This document shows, in pieces, positions 35,695 through 48,625 of a stretch of 64,000 bases of DNA (position 1 is the first letter of the stretch; each line of letters begins with the position of its first letter). Origin of the DNA: Microvelia longipes (lineage: Eukaryota > Arthropoda > Insecta > Hemiptera > Veliidae). The notes below the pieces were generated by a model. It was not told the DNA's origin. It saw only the letters and a list, made by a program, of their open reading frames with translations, and did not search any database. The position numbers and the translations under genes were made by a program. The stretch lies in NCBI GenBank assembly GCA_018340805.1, contig JACMZG010001914.1, positions 3,911,778-3,975,777 of the forward strand, in the 5' to 3' direction.

Positions 35695-35870
35695 AGGACT
35701 TAAACGGTACCAAAATTACACGATCTAAAATGACAAATCACGATCTCTTATCGAAGAACCAAAATAAGTCAATGTATTTGTTTAAACATTTCAAGCTTGA
35801 CGTTTTGTATTTTGCGTCTTCTCTCGGACTAACTTCTGTACTGTACTAAAACAAACAAATACTATACAAA
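35695..35870 (+). repeat. Direct duplication, copy 1
   Basis: ACTTAAACGGTACCAAAATT, TTGTTTAAACATTTCAAGC and TTTTGTATTTTGCGTCTTCT are shared with 36045-36210. Confidence 0.8.
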
Positions 35871-36044
35871 GGCTTCAGTCATCCTCGAGCACGAGCTTTG
35901 TTCATTCGAAGATGTGCTATATGCATTTTAGTCTTTAAGGAATAAAGTGTGTACTTCTGTTTTTATACCAGAACAATCTATTTTTATTTATTTTATTATT
36001 ATTAAGCGTCATTCTCTATGGAGAAATTTTAAAGCCATTTTTTT

Positions 36045-36210
36045 TTTACTTAAACCGTACTAAAATTACAAGATCTGAAATGGCAGATCTCTCTCTCTCT
36101 CTTATTGAGGAACCAGAAGTCAATGTGTTTGTTTAAACATTTCGAGCTCAGCATTTTTGTATTTTGCGTCTTCTTTCGGACCAACTTTTGCACTGTCTAA
36201 AACAAGCGTC
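36045..36210 (+). repeat. Direct duplication, copy 2
   Basis: ACTTAAACCGTACTAAAATT, a (CT)n run, TTGTTTAAACATTTCGAGC and TTTTGTATTTTGCGTCTTCT are in the same order as 35695-35870, about 350 bp apart. Confidence 0.8.
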
Positions 36211-36679
36211 ATTTTCAATGAAAAAATCGCTAGAACAAATACAAATCTCTTATTTTTGACAATAACTAAGGTCATTGCCTTTCTTAATTTTTGCATTTCA
36301 ATGACTTGTTACTTAGAAATGCCTGGAACAACAAAAAAACCTTTTAGAAATGAATCTATTCACTTTATGTGCAGTTCTACTTTAAAAATAGAGAGGGGTT
36401 TGCCCTTATTGTAAACTTAAGGAAACTACCCGTACCTGACTGTACCTGTACAGGTAGTTCATAATAATAAGTATACTCAGGTTCTTAACAAATTTTTACC
36501 CTTACATATCTACTTATAAATTATTATCTTTCGTAGATTTTTAAATTATAATGATGTAATGATTTTTTTCATTGTAATGTTGTATCCATTCCAATGAAAA
36601 GAGTCGAGAAACTTGACTTATAAATTATTTACTTACAAAATAAATGATCGAGACGACATATTGTTTTTAATTCTTTGAA

Positions 36680-36958
36680 AGATCCTGACTCTTAACAGAT
36701 TCTTAAAAAAGATCTTAACTCTAGAAATATTCTTGAAAAAGATCCGGGCTCTGAAAAGGTTTTTGAAAGAGATCCTGACTCTGAAAATATTCTTGAAATA
36801 CATCCTAACTCTAAAAAGATTCTTGAAAGAGATCCTGACTGTAAAAAGATTCTTAGAAAGATCCTGACTCTAAAAAGATTCTTAGAAAGATCCTGACTCT
36901 AAAAAGATTCTTAGAAAGATCCTGACTCTAAAAAGATTCTTGATAATGACCCTGGCTT
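36680..36958 (+). repeat. About 28-bp tandem array, 10 copies
   Basis: Unit GATCCTGACTCTAAAAAGAT, TCTTGAAA. Confidence 0.9.
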
Positions 36959-37399
36959 GAAAAAATTAAAATTGAAAGGTTCTCATGCTGTTCTAATGAT
37001 TGAAACAGTATATAATGGGGATTCAAATATTGCATAAGAATAATTGTATCTCTAATTTTTATCTATCCATTATATAAGAAAAACTTGAAAGTGTATTCAT
37101 CATATAAAATATTTTGTAGTTATGATCAGTTATCATATCACTGCCTCTATGACTCTTTTGAATAGTTTGCTGATAAGTTAAACAAAGATATGAAACCTCG
37201 TCACCTATCTTACTTATTGAATAGAGTAGATAGCTCAAAACCTTGTCTGTCTGACATATTATGTTTAAAATAAACTCACAGCTGATTGAGTTCGTATCAG
37301 CTGACTCATTTTATTTGTTTTGTGTTATTTTTTATTTGATATGTGGTATAGAATAATGATGTATGATTATTCCCTTTTTATTAGTTTTTTTCTTATTTA

Positions 37400-37565
37400 T
37401 AACCTCTACATATAAACTAATAGACCTTTTAATGGTGTTAATTAACTACATATGATCTAATAGACAATAGACCTTTTAATGGTGTTAATTAACTACATAT
37501 AATCTAATAGACCTTTTAATAGAGTTTATTAACTAAATATAACCTAATGAAACTTTTGATAATAT
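37400..37565 (+). repeat. About 40-bp tandem repeat, 4 copies
   Basis: Unit AACTACATATAATCTAATAG, ACCTTTTAATGGTGTTAATT, decaying towards the right. Confidence 0.8.
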
Positions 37566-37620
37566 TATTTAACTATATATAATAAAATAATTCTTTATTT
37601 GTGAATTTTCTTAATAATAC

Positions 37621-37838
37621 TGCCCGTTTTAGGCCCTTTCGGTCCTTCAAGGTATTTACCCTGCGGGAACAACCTCGGGTTGGTCACATCTACTATGCTC
37701 AAAGTGAAGCTAAAGTTGGCGAAAGTTTTTTTTACAACAAATTCTATTCATAATAAACTGAGAGCATAGTCCGAACTGTGAACCCCGGACCTTCGGTGCC
37801 GAAGTCCAGTACTAAACGACCACAGCTACGGAGGCAGA
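37621..37838 (-). mobile_element. tRNA-derived SINE, copy 2
   Basis: Collinear with 18751-18965 (TGCCCGTTTTAGGCCCTTTC at the + strand start, TACCCTGCGGGAACAACCTC, TAAAGTTGGCGAAAG, GGACCTTCGGTGCCGAAGTC). The box B equivalent is diverged (CTGTGAACCCCGG on the + strand). Confidence 0.75.
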
Positions 37839-38849
37839 TGAATTTTCTTAATAAAGTGAAGAAAAGTTATGACAAAAGCATACGTCATTACAAAAATTAA
37901 GTTAAAATTACGATTAAACTAATTCCAACCTATAAACCTATATTAAGATACTTTACGTGATTACAGTGATGTTTAAAGTGATTTATCACTTTACGTGTTG
38001 AGCACAATTTTAGGTACATTAATTTCTTTAACCATTTTTAACAATTTTTATTTTAAGTGATTTCTGGAAAAATGTTATTCTTCATCGGCTTTTGCTCTGG
38101 AAAAATTTATTTAAAAGAATTTTCATCAATAGTAACTTTTATTTCCATTTTGTTGGAAATAAAAAGTTCTGAGTATATTTTTATTGTTATTATTACTAAT
38201 AAAAATAAATGACTAGTTGGGTGTATAGTGTGCAGGCCGGGGCTGTCATATCGTGGCCTTGCCTGTCAGTTTTTCTTTTAATGAGTTTTCTCATGATAAG
38301 TATTTTCTTTTTACCTCTATTATTTTTCCTCGTCGACTTAAAAAGCAAAACGCTGTGTTGATAATTTTTAATATTCAAATGCTGCTAAATATGTAGCTTA
38401 GTCTGAGCTAATTTATCAAATTTGGCTGTCCGCATTTTGATGTCTGGTATCTAAAGCACTGTACCATGTGCCACAGATATGGTTTAGGTCATGTGTCACT
38501 CAAACATCTTCAAACTACCACTAGAGATAAGCTTTGACTAAAAGATATCTTTTTAAAAATAGTTTAAAAAAAATTAAATTTAAAATGGGCAATTGAAAAC
38601 GTCATTTTGGATTTGCCCGTGACCTTATGACTGTTATAGGACTTAATTTTTGTGCCAAATTTCATTTTTTCCTCTCACAGGACTTGATTTTTGTACTAAG
38701 CTTCATCTTAGTCTGTACGTTATTTTAGTCCTGTAAGTGTACCGTGTACATTAGAAGAGTTCGTATCCATATGTACACCAATAATTTTTCGATTTTATGG
38801 ACTATAGTTGCTGATACATAGACATTTTATAAAAAAAATATCGTGCATG

Positions 38850-39605
38850 AGTTCCTCGCAACTTTTCCTCTTTACATCGGATTTGCTACGCCTATCCTCC
38901 TCGGATCCTCGCTTCGGACTCGCTTTACTCCTCCTCAGGATATTTATTGCTCCAAATTTATATTGCAGCATGTTTTCAGACTCGCTTCGCTCGTCTGCAG
39001 ATAGTAAATGCAGTCTCCAGCGGTCACTGCTGGAGTAAACTCAGTTAACCTCATTCTCAGCTGTCACCCATACTGCAATGACCATGCTCAATGCTGCTTA
39101 ACTTTTATGATTCAACAAGATTCATGGATATACTTGTCTAAATTGTACTTGGACTAAATTTCAACTCATATGGATTATTTATTAATTTTTTACAATTTAA
39201 AAAAAAAAAACGCACACAACTCATTAAAAAAAATAAACTAATGCAGATAATGAGATGAAAGTTGACATATATAGTTCTTATACACGGCCTTATGCGTTCC
39301 AAATCGCAATCCGATCATTGATACGAGTTTAATGAGTTTTCCAGATTTTCCTTCATTATTGCGGGTTACGACGTCATAAAAATATTTTTCTAATAGCACA
39401 ACAACAGCGGTATACTGATTTTTGAACGAAGTTTCAACTCTCTAGCGGACACACTTAGTCAGACTGACAACTTTGTAAAAACCACTCCAGAGGTCTTTAA
39501 AACAACTAAAACGGATAATTCCGGTGACATCCCAGTTTCGGATTTTTTTGCAAACACAATACTTTTCCTATATTCCTATGTTATATATAAATTAGGAAAA
39601 GTAAA
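38850..39605 (-). repeat. 5S-containing dispersed repeat, near full-length copy
   Basis: Best full-length reference, about 755 bp, reverse orientation. Reading the minus strand from 39605: TTTACTTTTCCTAATTTATA, GTATTGTGTTTGC, CCGGAATTATCCGTTTTAG, TTTTATGACGTCGTAACCCG, CTCATTATCTGCATTAG, the 5S-like segment (39061-39102 plus GATTC-AATCATAAAA upstream), then the tail with GAGCGAAGCGAGTC and GATGTAAAGAGGAAAAGTTG. The related text at 38640-38750 (GATTTTTGTACTAAG) may be extra family sequence. Confidence 0.75.
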
Positions 39606-40259
39606 ATATGAGTTTCCTTTTTCACATTGCCTCCTCTCTCTCTTATAACAGGAAGGAGAAAAGCCGTAGAGGTCATGGATCCTCCATGAAGTTAAGACGT
39701 CTATAATACAGTGTATAATTATTATACAGTGTATTTACTTCCAATTAATTATTACTTATGTTTTAGATTATCAAAATTAAACATAAATAAAACATGGATG
39801 TTTTGCATGTGAGGTACATCAATATTAAGTATGTTAAGTCCCTGGGACCGAAAATAGTACAAAACTGTTGTCGGACATTGTTGTAGTCTTCACATAGTGA
39901 ATAGGTTTCTTAGAAAGCTATTAAGTCAGCTGGTTTTTCACTATGGTATCTTTGTGTCCTGGTGCAAATGATTCCAGATTTCCAAGACTAAGCATTAGTT
40001 GATCGTTATTCTGAAGGGATGTTTACCTGCTCGGTTCTGACCCTATCTTAGGATCCTTTTAACACTTGTTCCTACCTAAATGAACCCTCTTATGAAGGGA
40101 TCACAAAAAATACTTCAAGGCCAATCCAGGGTTACACTATACCCTAGTGTAGAGGAGATATGTAAGGAGATCAATCCCCTGGTTTTACCAACTTGCCACT
40201 GATATCATATGATTCTTCCTTATTAGAAGTTTGAATTTTAGTTTAAGTTCATAATTAAT

Positions 40260-40666
40260 AACAATAATAAAATGTTTATTTATTATACATGCAAAATTAG
40301 ATGCAAGATACATATGTTACAAAATAATTTTATAATAGAGCAACTATCAAACTCTTTAAGAGAAAAAAATAAACTTTAAGCCGCAAAAGCAAGAGCTTGT
40401 GCGCGGCTTTAGTCTTCTTATTAAAAGTTTCTTTTTCCTTATTAATAGTTTCTTATAAATAGTTTAGTTTCTGTTAGTAGTTTTCTTAAATTATGTTTAC
40501 TTAATTAGTATTTTTATACGACTTGGTTAGTTTTTGATAAAATAATTTAAAATAAGATTTCTTAAATTTAAGGAAAAGAATTTAATAATTAAAAAGTTAG
40601 TACATAATAATAAATAAAATATAATAAAAATATAATTTAATCTAAGGTTAAAAAAAATAATTAAGG
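40260..40666 (-). mobile_element. 3' UTR of the LINE fragment
   Basis: AT-rich sequence after the ORF stop on the minus strand. It contains a hairpin at 40380-40407 (GCCGCGCACAAGCTC paired with the GAGCTTGTGCGCGGC-like arm) and ends in an A/T-rich AATAAATAAAC tail near 40272. The same hairpin occurs at 32052-32079. Confidence 0.55.
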
Positions 40667-41029
40667 TTAATTTGGAGGTGGTTTTAACCACAGGATTATT
40701 TGCTTTTTAAAATCTTTAAAATACAGGTTAGTTTTTATCTCATCTGGTAGCATATTAAATAAAATTGGACCTCTAGTAGCAGCATGTCGTTGCATCATTG
40801 ATGTTCTACATTTTAAACTTTTTACGTTAGTTTTGTTTCTAGTGCTGTGATTGTGATTAATATATTCTTTCGGTTGATTAAAGTATTTTAATAGAACCTT
40901 TTTTTGTAAATAACTGTTTGTGAGTACAGGGAAATCTTTGAAAAGTTGATCAGTACAATATAGTCTTGGTTTCTTAAGGATGGTTTTGATGACTGATTTA
41001 ATTCCCTTTACTACTTTTATTATTAGGAT
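40667..41029 (-). pseudogene. Non-LTR retrotransposon ORF2 C terminus (Jockey/CR1-like)
   Basis: An open stretch of about 120 codons ends at a stop (40667-40669). It contains KKPRLYCTDQLFKDFPVLTN, then QRHAATRG, then LFNMLPDEIKTNLYFKDFKK, and ends LKPPPN. The pattern LFN-x-LP-x-EIK followed by a basic FK segment is the usual end of reverse-transcriptase ORFs of Jockey/CR1-type LINEs. A stop at 41030-41032 and loss of the RT core upstream show it is a 5'-truncated or decayed copy. The clade assignment is inferred from motif shape only. Confidence 0.7.
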
Positions 41030-41160
41030 TTATTATTTAGGATGTACTCTGCACTGCCTGCCAGTGAGACAAAAATTAACTTTTATTTTTGGAAAATTGG
41101 TCAAAGAATTGTTGTAGCTCTTTACCAGTCCTTGTTGACGGCTATGGCCAAACTATTATG

Positions 41161-41475
41161 ATTATTACTTTTCCTTATCTATACTGTAGGTATATAGGTA
41201 AAGTATTTTGATTGTAAAACAACCCGAAACCGGGTTAAAATCGGAATCATCCGTTTCAGGGGTTTTAAATTCTCAGCGGGTGACCGATGAGAATGAAACG
41301 GATGTATTTAATATCTGAGAATGTGCGAAGCGAATCCGAAGATGTGTTGCAGTATCAATTTGGCGATTTGTATATTGTAAGGACGAGTATAGCGAGTCCA
41401 AAGTAAGGAGGATGAGCGTAGCAAATCCGACGTGATGAGAAAAAGTTACAAGGTACCCCGTACCCGACTTGTAGC
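41161..41475 (+). repeat. 5S-family copy with internal deletion
   Basis: The left module (TTACTTTTCCTTATCTATAC, GAAACCGGG, ATCATCCGTTTCAGG) joins directly at about 41268 to the end of the 5S-like segment (GCGGGTGACCGATGAGAATG) and a full tail (GAGTATAGCGAGTCC, GGATGAGCGTAGCAAATCCG, GTACCCCGTACCCGACTT). The middle module and the first part of the 5S segment are missing. Confidence 0.7.
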
Positions 41476-41479
41476 CACA

Positions 41480-44400
41480 GATCAGTTTCTGAGGTAAATT
41501 AGTTTCTTAACCTAATCAATATCTGAGCAAACCTGATTCTAAACCAAGGATCTTAATTAAAGGGGGTGGATGACGCACTAAGTCGATTTGCCATACAAAA
41601 AAAGTGACCTCATCGAAAACCAAAAACTAGAGAGAATTCAACTCGAAACACACGTCAAAAACCAACTGCACATGCTTGGTACAAAATACGCATGCCTACA
41701 ATCCTTATAACAGCGCAGGTCTTAAATTTTAGAGGCAAACTTACCTCTCAATGGTTTCCATTATTTATAGCTTGAGAAGGCTATTAACACGCTTAAATTA
41801 TTACTCACTAAAGTGGCCAAGTATAGTCCAAAATTTAAAATTAAATAAGCACAAATGACTTAACAAGCTCCACAAATGTAACAATCACGAGAAGCACAGA
41901 AGGAAGTGGAGAAGCAAACTCGACAACCTTGCTACATAACCTGCGTTTGGGGGTCTTTTTTTCATTATAACCATGGGAAGGTAAGCTTGCTCCTATTTCT
42001 TTATCTGATACAACTTGGGGTCAGAAAAATTCCTTTAAGCATCATCCCCTTTATTTAAGATCCTTGTTCTTAACCAAACTATTTTCTTAGCCATACCAGC
42101 CTCTGATCTGTTCTGAGCTAAACTAGTTTCTGATCCGAACCATTAATCATATAAAATCATAGCTGTTCTGTCTCTATCTTTAGAAACAGTACAACTTATT
42201 CAACGTTAAATTTTTAATTGTCTAATTCACTACGTCATAAAACCCAGTTAACTTAGTTCAATTAAATTTATCTATCAATATTTATTTAAAAATTATCAAT
42301 ATTTATTGATAATAATTCTAGAGCTGTATAAATCACCCACATATTTATATATCCCTCTATTGAATTCAATCTAATATTGTTTACTGATAAAAGATAAGGA
42401 ATTGTTTTGCAACAAAACTAAGAAATCAATTTTAATTACTACAGTTACTCCATAGTATTTATGTAATAGTAGACGTATTAATACAATGTATAGGCTTCTG
42501 CGGGTATTGTTATGAAAATTCAAGTCTTACGGTAGTGACCGCGTCGATGTCGACGATAAATCCGATGTTCCGCTTTCACTGAGGCGAGGGATGTTTGACA
42601 TTGTACATGAAAACACAAACATCTGCAACACTGAACTATCAGAATCTGAAAAGAGCAGTTTTGTACACCATTGTGTTTCTTCACAATGATAAAAATTCCG
42701 CCCTGGAAATTCATCCAGGGACGGAAAAGAAACACGGCCCTCCTTAGGCCCCCAAGCCAAAAATAATCAAAGAAAAAACAACGAAAATTGTAAAAAATTA
42801 TTAACATAATAAATATTTTTAAACTTATATAATATATTTACTTTTTTAATTATGTGATATATTCATAACATAAGAGTCAAAGAGGCCCAATACTCTATGG
42901 TAGGGCCTAAAAACAAATGTTTTTTCTTTAATTTGTTACCTAAATGTAGGGCCTTCAAGGCCCCTATTCTTTAAATCTGGATCTTAACAGGTCCCAAACG
43001 AACTGGGCCCTGAAGAAGCCCTCAGCATACTTGATCAAGGCCCTAGAGATTTAACGGAATATAGTTTAATTAAATATTATATTTAAATAAATAAACATAA
43101 GTTTTACTTAAGTTTATTTAATACTTACTTATTTTTTTACTTAAATTTGTTTTAATTTATTTAAATTAAATCATTTAATTTAATTTTATTAAATATTAAA
43201 TTAAAATTACATGGGATTTATATCCCTCTACTTAAGAAGAAATGTAGATTCCACCCTCCTCTCTTATTGGGCCCCTAGATCTTAAAGGTTTGTGCCCTTT
43301 TAGGCTAAACCCTGCTCAGGTCTTTTTGGCTCGGTCTGCCACTGTTTCTATCTATTATTTGTATAAACCTGAAGATTTAGGTTTATACTAAGCTATGTCT
43401 AGAGCTATACTAAGCTCATGTCTAGAGCAGTCAAATAGATTTGACGCTGAAACTATGTCAAATTTTAGTCTTATCGTACTGTTGTCTTCAGCAAATCCAT
43501 TAATGTTAAAATCTCATATCATAAAAATAAATACTCAGCCTTAATATTTGATAAAGCAAGTTATATACAATTACGATTCTTGATTTTGTAATTAAATGCG
43601 TAAAAAGGAATTTAATAATTATATCGTTTACTAGAATATAAGCTGATACGGATATATCACAGTTCTACACAAAATTAAACGCGTTTTTATTTCGATTCGG
43701 GTTTACACGTGAAAGTGTATTCATATCTAAGCCCACAAAACACTGAGTTTTTTAAGAGTCCGAACAAGAAGATGAAATGCGTCATTTTTCTAACGGCTGT
43801 TCGCTGAAGCTGGAGCTAGAGGTTGCAACATCTAGGGAAATATATCCTGCGGTTTCAATGTATTTTGCTTTTAGTTTTGACATAAACAAAATTGTTTTCG
43901 CGAATCTTAAATTTTCCTTATGAAGTTCTACTTCTTTAATTTTTCTTTTTTAACTAAAGCATTGCTCTATTTATAACTTGATGTAAATGCTAACGATTTT
44001 TCTTTTGGTTTTTTCTTATACGGGTCAAAAGTCTTGGCGTGCTAACGTCTCTTAGTAGTGGCGTGATAGTCGTGTTCGAATCCGTTTCCTCATTATGTTC
44101 GTGAACACAGGAATCACTGTTTCTTAACACGCGACCCTTTCACCCCTACCAGAGATGACTCAAACTTCCCAAGAAGTTCCGTGTTCCGGAAGAATCTTTT
44201 CTTTAACTAATTTTCCTTTGTAGTCTTTTCAAACCCTTAGTTCTAACGAGAGTAAATTTATCTTTTTTTGTTATCTTTTTATAGCTGCATTTACTCGGCG
44301 CCTGTGTTATTTATCTTAGAGATAACCGGTATCTTTAAGAGCATTATTTCCAGGTTTTATTATTCGTTTTATTAATCTATTGTTCTGAACCGGACACTGT

Positions 44401-44620
44401 TTAAATTTGATTATCGTCTAAGACTATCCATTTTAAGAAAAGTTTTTACCGAAAAATTTTGAGGATATTCTCTGTAATAGTTTAAATTCTGGTTAATTTA
44501 TAGCCTTTCTTCGGTTATTTTTTCTGTAGTACTTTCTTCTATCTAGTTCTTCTTTCTAAAGTTCTTTTTTATGTAATTATTCTTTGTATAGGTATTCTCT
44601 ATTTAAATATTTTTCTACAG
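41480..44620. other. Intron stretch, few recognisable parts
   Basis: Besides the remnant at 42500-42610 there is a hairpin at 42690-42725 (TTCCGCCCTGG / CCAGGGACGGAA). The rest is AT-rich unique sequence. Confidence 0.5.
42500..42610 (-). mobile_element. Second copy of the 24.1-kb remnant
   Basis: The minus strand reads CATCCCTCGCCTCAGTGAAA, GCGGAACATCGGATTTATC, ACATCGACGCGGTCACTACC, parallel to 24090-24165. The hairpin and GAAA core are degraded here. Confidence 0.5.
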
Positions 44621-44624
44621 TTTT

Positions 44625-45140
44625 TTTCTATTTAATTATTCTTTCGATAGTTCTGTATTTAATCATTCTTTCGATAGTTCTTCTGTATTTAATCATTTTT
44701 CGATAGTTCTTGTCGATTCATTATACTTCTGTATTTAATCATTCTTCGATAGTTCTTCTGTATTTAATTTATTCTTTCGAAGTCTGTATTTAATCATTCC
44801 TTTGATAGTTCTTCTGTATTTAATTATTCTTTCGATAGTTCTTCTGTATTTAATTATTCTTTTAGTTCTTCTGTATTTAATTATTCTTATTTCTCTGTAT
44901 GTCGATAGTTCTTCTGTATTAATCATTCCTTCGATAGTTCTTCTGTATTTAATTATTCTTTCGATAGTTCTTCTGTATTTAATTATTTTTTTTCGATAGT
45001 TCTTCTGTATTAATTATTTTCGATAGTTTCTTCTGTATTTAATCATTCCTTTGATAGTTCTTCTGTATTTAATTATTCCTTCGATAGTTCTTCTGTATTT
45101 AATTATTCCTTCGATAGTTCTTCCCTATTTAATTATTACT
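44625..45140 (+). repeat. 30-bp tandem array, about 17 copies
   Basis: Unit TCGATAGTTCTTCTGTATTT, AATTATTCTT with AATCATT variants. Looser related pieces extend to about 44520 and 45410. Confidence 0.93.
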
Positions 45141-46014
45141 ATTTTTCTCTATTTATAAAGAGATATTTAAATATTTAAAATTCGAAAGTTCTTCCTATTT
45201 AAGTAGAAACAACTATAAATGAAGTAATTCTTAAGTTTATTCTAAACTTAAGGATAACTTAAATTCTTAATTTAAACTTAGAATAAGTTAAGTTTCTAAA
45301 TTTGTAAAGTTGTTCTTTCAAAGTTCTTTGGAAGTTCTTTTTAGTTATTCTTTCGATAGTACTTCTTTCTAAATGTCTTCTCTCTTCAATTATTCTTTCA
45401 ATAGTTCATCTCTCGTTTTTATTTTTACAGTTTTTGTAGTTGTTTTCACATTGTTTCTTAGAAGGAAACTTTTACGTAATTTGAATAAAGAAAATCTGAA
45501 TAAAACATGGTGAACTCGAGAAAAATGAGGAAACGGGTAAAAATAGTTGAAACAATAGTTAAAGCGGGTTATGTAAACTACAGACTGATTTCCATAATGA
45601 GCTTTAGGTGATCCAACTCTCTGTGATGTAATACCGTCCACATTTACATTTTACAATTTTAAATTGAGTAATGTAAAGTTTAGAAAAAAATTATTGCATA
45701 AGTGCGGAGTTATTAATTATACCATGGAATAGACTATTTAAGAAACAACATTACATCGAAAGAAATTTGTGACCAATAAGACAAAATTTCGGTAATTTTT
45801 CTTAGCGCTCTCGCTCTACAATCATCACTTAAATTACCAACTTTGGTTTATCTATAACATAGGTTCACAATATATGCCGTGTGTGTCTAACAATAGCTCG
45901 GTATAAAATCACCGGAATATTGTAATATTGGTCTCATATTTCTTAGGATAAAATATTGTTTCAAAAATATTCGATTATATAGTATGCTCCAATGTGAAGT
46001 AATAAAGTCATTGA

Positions 46015-46155
46015 TAAGACAAGAACATTGGTGAATTTCCTTATGTTTTATAACAAGAACATTGGTGAATTTCCCAATGTTGTTTATAACAAGAACATTG
46101 GTGAATTTCCCAATGTTTTTTTATAACTAGAACATTGGTGAATTTCCCAATACAT
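46015..46155 (+). repeat. About 37-bp tandem repeat, 4 copies
   Basis: Unit ACAAGAACATTGGTGAATTT, CCCAATGTTTTTTAT. The unit contains ACATTGG/CCAATGT inverted words. Confidence 0.88.
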
Positions 46156-46239
46156 ATCACTAACGTGATTTGTTTACATTATGTTATACATGTCAAGCGA
46201 TAAAATCGGAATTAATTTTGTTAATAAAAATTTAACGTT

Positions 46240-46345
46240 GTACATATGTCCACATCCCTGAGACTACAGGGATGTACACATATATACACATTCCCAAGTG
46301 TACAGGGATGTACACATATATACACATTCCCAAGTGTACAGGGAT
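46240..46345 (+). repeat. 37-bp tandem repeat, about 2.7 copies
   Basis: Unit AGGGATGTACACATATATAC, ACATTCCCAAGTGTAC. Confidence 0.88.
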
Positions 46346-46796
46346 GTACAGGCACCCTATTGCTATTTGTCTAAGATATAATGCTTCTCTATAATAAGAT
46401 TTATTACTCTTGTTACTAAATGCCAATTTATGCTGTGGCAAAACTTTCCTCTTCATTCATGTATAGGAAGGTTGTTAGAATTACAACATTACTATCAGTA
46501 CCAATTCAAGTATATCAGGTTAATCGCTTTACTGCGTTTTATTTGCTAAACACCTTGTTATTTAAAATTTGTGAAGAACGCACCACACTTGACTTTACTT
46601 GCTCAAAAGCTAAAAAAAAATAATCATCTAATTCGTTTTAAACACTGGAATCAAACTGCATAATTCTTTTCTTTTTTTATTTTCTATATGAGAAGGGTAA
46701 ACATTGCAAAAGTGGGTACAGGATACCTTGGATGTTTTTTTACACATACACCAGGTTTCTATTTATTAAATTATTTCGCGTCCTCCCCAAGGATAT

Positions 46797-46798
46797 AA

Positions 46799-46846
<48 letters not shown>

Positions 46847-46858
46847 ATATATATATAT
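46797..46858. repeat. (TA)n microsatellite
   Basis: TA run with two short interruptions. Confidence 0.93.
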
Positions 46859-47031
46859 GTACCTTAATGTACAAATGATCTTTACAGCTCTCTCTGGTTA
46901 GCTCATTTATTAGGAAAGAAAGTTATAAGTTTGCGATTCAGACATAGATTGAATATTATTTGAGGATTGTCGAATAATAAACTATCGTTAAAATATATGT
47001 TATTTATGAGAGTGACATAATGCGAGGATCA

Positions 47032-47357
47032 TAGAGATATTATTACTAGAGAGGCCCATTGCTTGAATGCCCTATTGGTTGAATTTTGAAATATCGAAAA
47101 AATAACCTGACCACCTTCGCTAAAAATATAATCAAATAATCAGTGCAAAATTTCTGTAACTTATATAGGAGAATTTTAAGAATACAAATCAGAACACAAA
47201 CAATGTGCGGGAAGCCGAAAACAATTGATGTATTATAACCTTAACTCACTTTTGAAGGAGGTTTTACTGAGGTTACGCAGAGCCCCTGAGAGCCCCATAA
47301 CGATGATTCAGGCCTTTCAATGTATTGAGATAGGCAATGCCTCCTCTAGTATATATC
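47032..47357 (+). repeat. Dispersed repeat pair, copy 2
   Basis: Collinear with 15538-15852, roughly 80 percent similar by eye, direct orientation. Confidence 0.75.
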
Positions 47358-48217
47358 TCTACGGCGAATTTGGTTTAGGTCAAGGTTACGGAGTCATGTA
47401 AAGAGCCTGCTATCTGTCCATAATGCCATATCTTCCCTCTCATGACTCAACATAAATCTATTGCTCCTTTAAGCAGTTACAATTTAAGAACTAGGATCCT
47501 GGATATAAGGCATGACGCGATAGGGAAGTTTTCATGTTAGTTTAGATTATGTAAGTGGCATGCTGCCACGACAAAAGCAAATTTTTAAATGTATTTTCAA
47601 TTTTTTTTTTAAGAAAATGAGCTAAAACTTAAACAATAATTGCACTTACTTAAACAAGTAAGTGGAAATAATGCTGTGCCTTATAGTGCATAATCTATAG
47701 GATTAATGTGCGCATTTTCTTTGAAAAAAATTAAAAGATCAAATAATAAGTTGTGACGCTACTGCTTAGTTTGTTAAAAGTTGTTAAAAGACTGTTAAAA
47801 GCTTGAGCAACATTTGGATTGATAAGCTAGAAAGCATGAATAACAAATAAAATTCGCTAGGTTTGAGGACCTCCGTGATAGAATCTTGAGTTTTACTCTA
47901 TATTTGTTAAAGTGGGAAGGGGGGGGGGGGCTGGAATGACTAAGGCCAAAACAGTTAAGAAATTTTATTGGATGGGCATCATATTTTGGCAGCTTTTGAT
48001 AAAAAGTGGCTTTAGCTTGTTGAAACAAATATAATTTATGCTTAATTTAAATGGAAATGTAAGAGATTTCAGAGTCACTAGGTAAGCACAATGGAGCAAA
48101 ACAAGATTGGATGTTAAGCTTGATGATCTAATGTCAATTAGATAATAAATATATATAATAAGGATAAAGTGTATAATAAATATTTCTATTTGCTGAAATT
48201 AAAAAAAAAAAAAACAA

Positions 48218-48625
48218 TAAAAAAATCGGGTACGGGGTACCTCGGAACTTTTCCTCATCACATCGGATTCGCTACGCTCATCCTCCCTGCTTCGGACTCC
48301 CTTCGCTTGTCCTCAGAATATAAAATTCGACAAATTTATACTGCAACATGTCTTCAGACTCGCTTCGCTCGTCGTTAGGTTGTAAATGCATCCGTATCAT
48401 TCTCAGAGGTCACCCATACAGCACTGAGCACGCTCAATGCTGCTTAATTTTTATGATCCAACAAATATCATGGATACTCATTGTATTGAAACGAAACTTA
48501 GTGTACTTATTTATTACGTAAAGGTATACACTTGTACTAAATTTTAACTCAATTAAACGTATTTTAAACTTTTTTTCGCTTACAAGGTTATCCACGATTG
48601 TAATTGTGTGATACAAGTTTTGTTT
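48218..48625 (-). repeat. 5S-containing dispersed repeat, right half
   Basis: Complete tail (ATCGGGTACGGGGTACCTCG at the + strand start; two GACTCGCTTCGCTCGTC-type motifs), the 5S-like segment at 48401-48447 (+ strand AGCACGCTCAATGCTGCTTAA), then GATCCAACAAATATCATGG and part of the middle module. The left module is absent. Confidence 0.75.
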
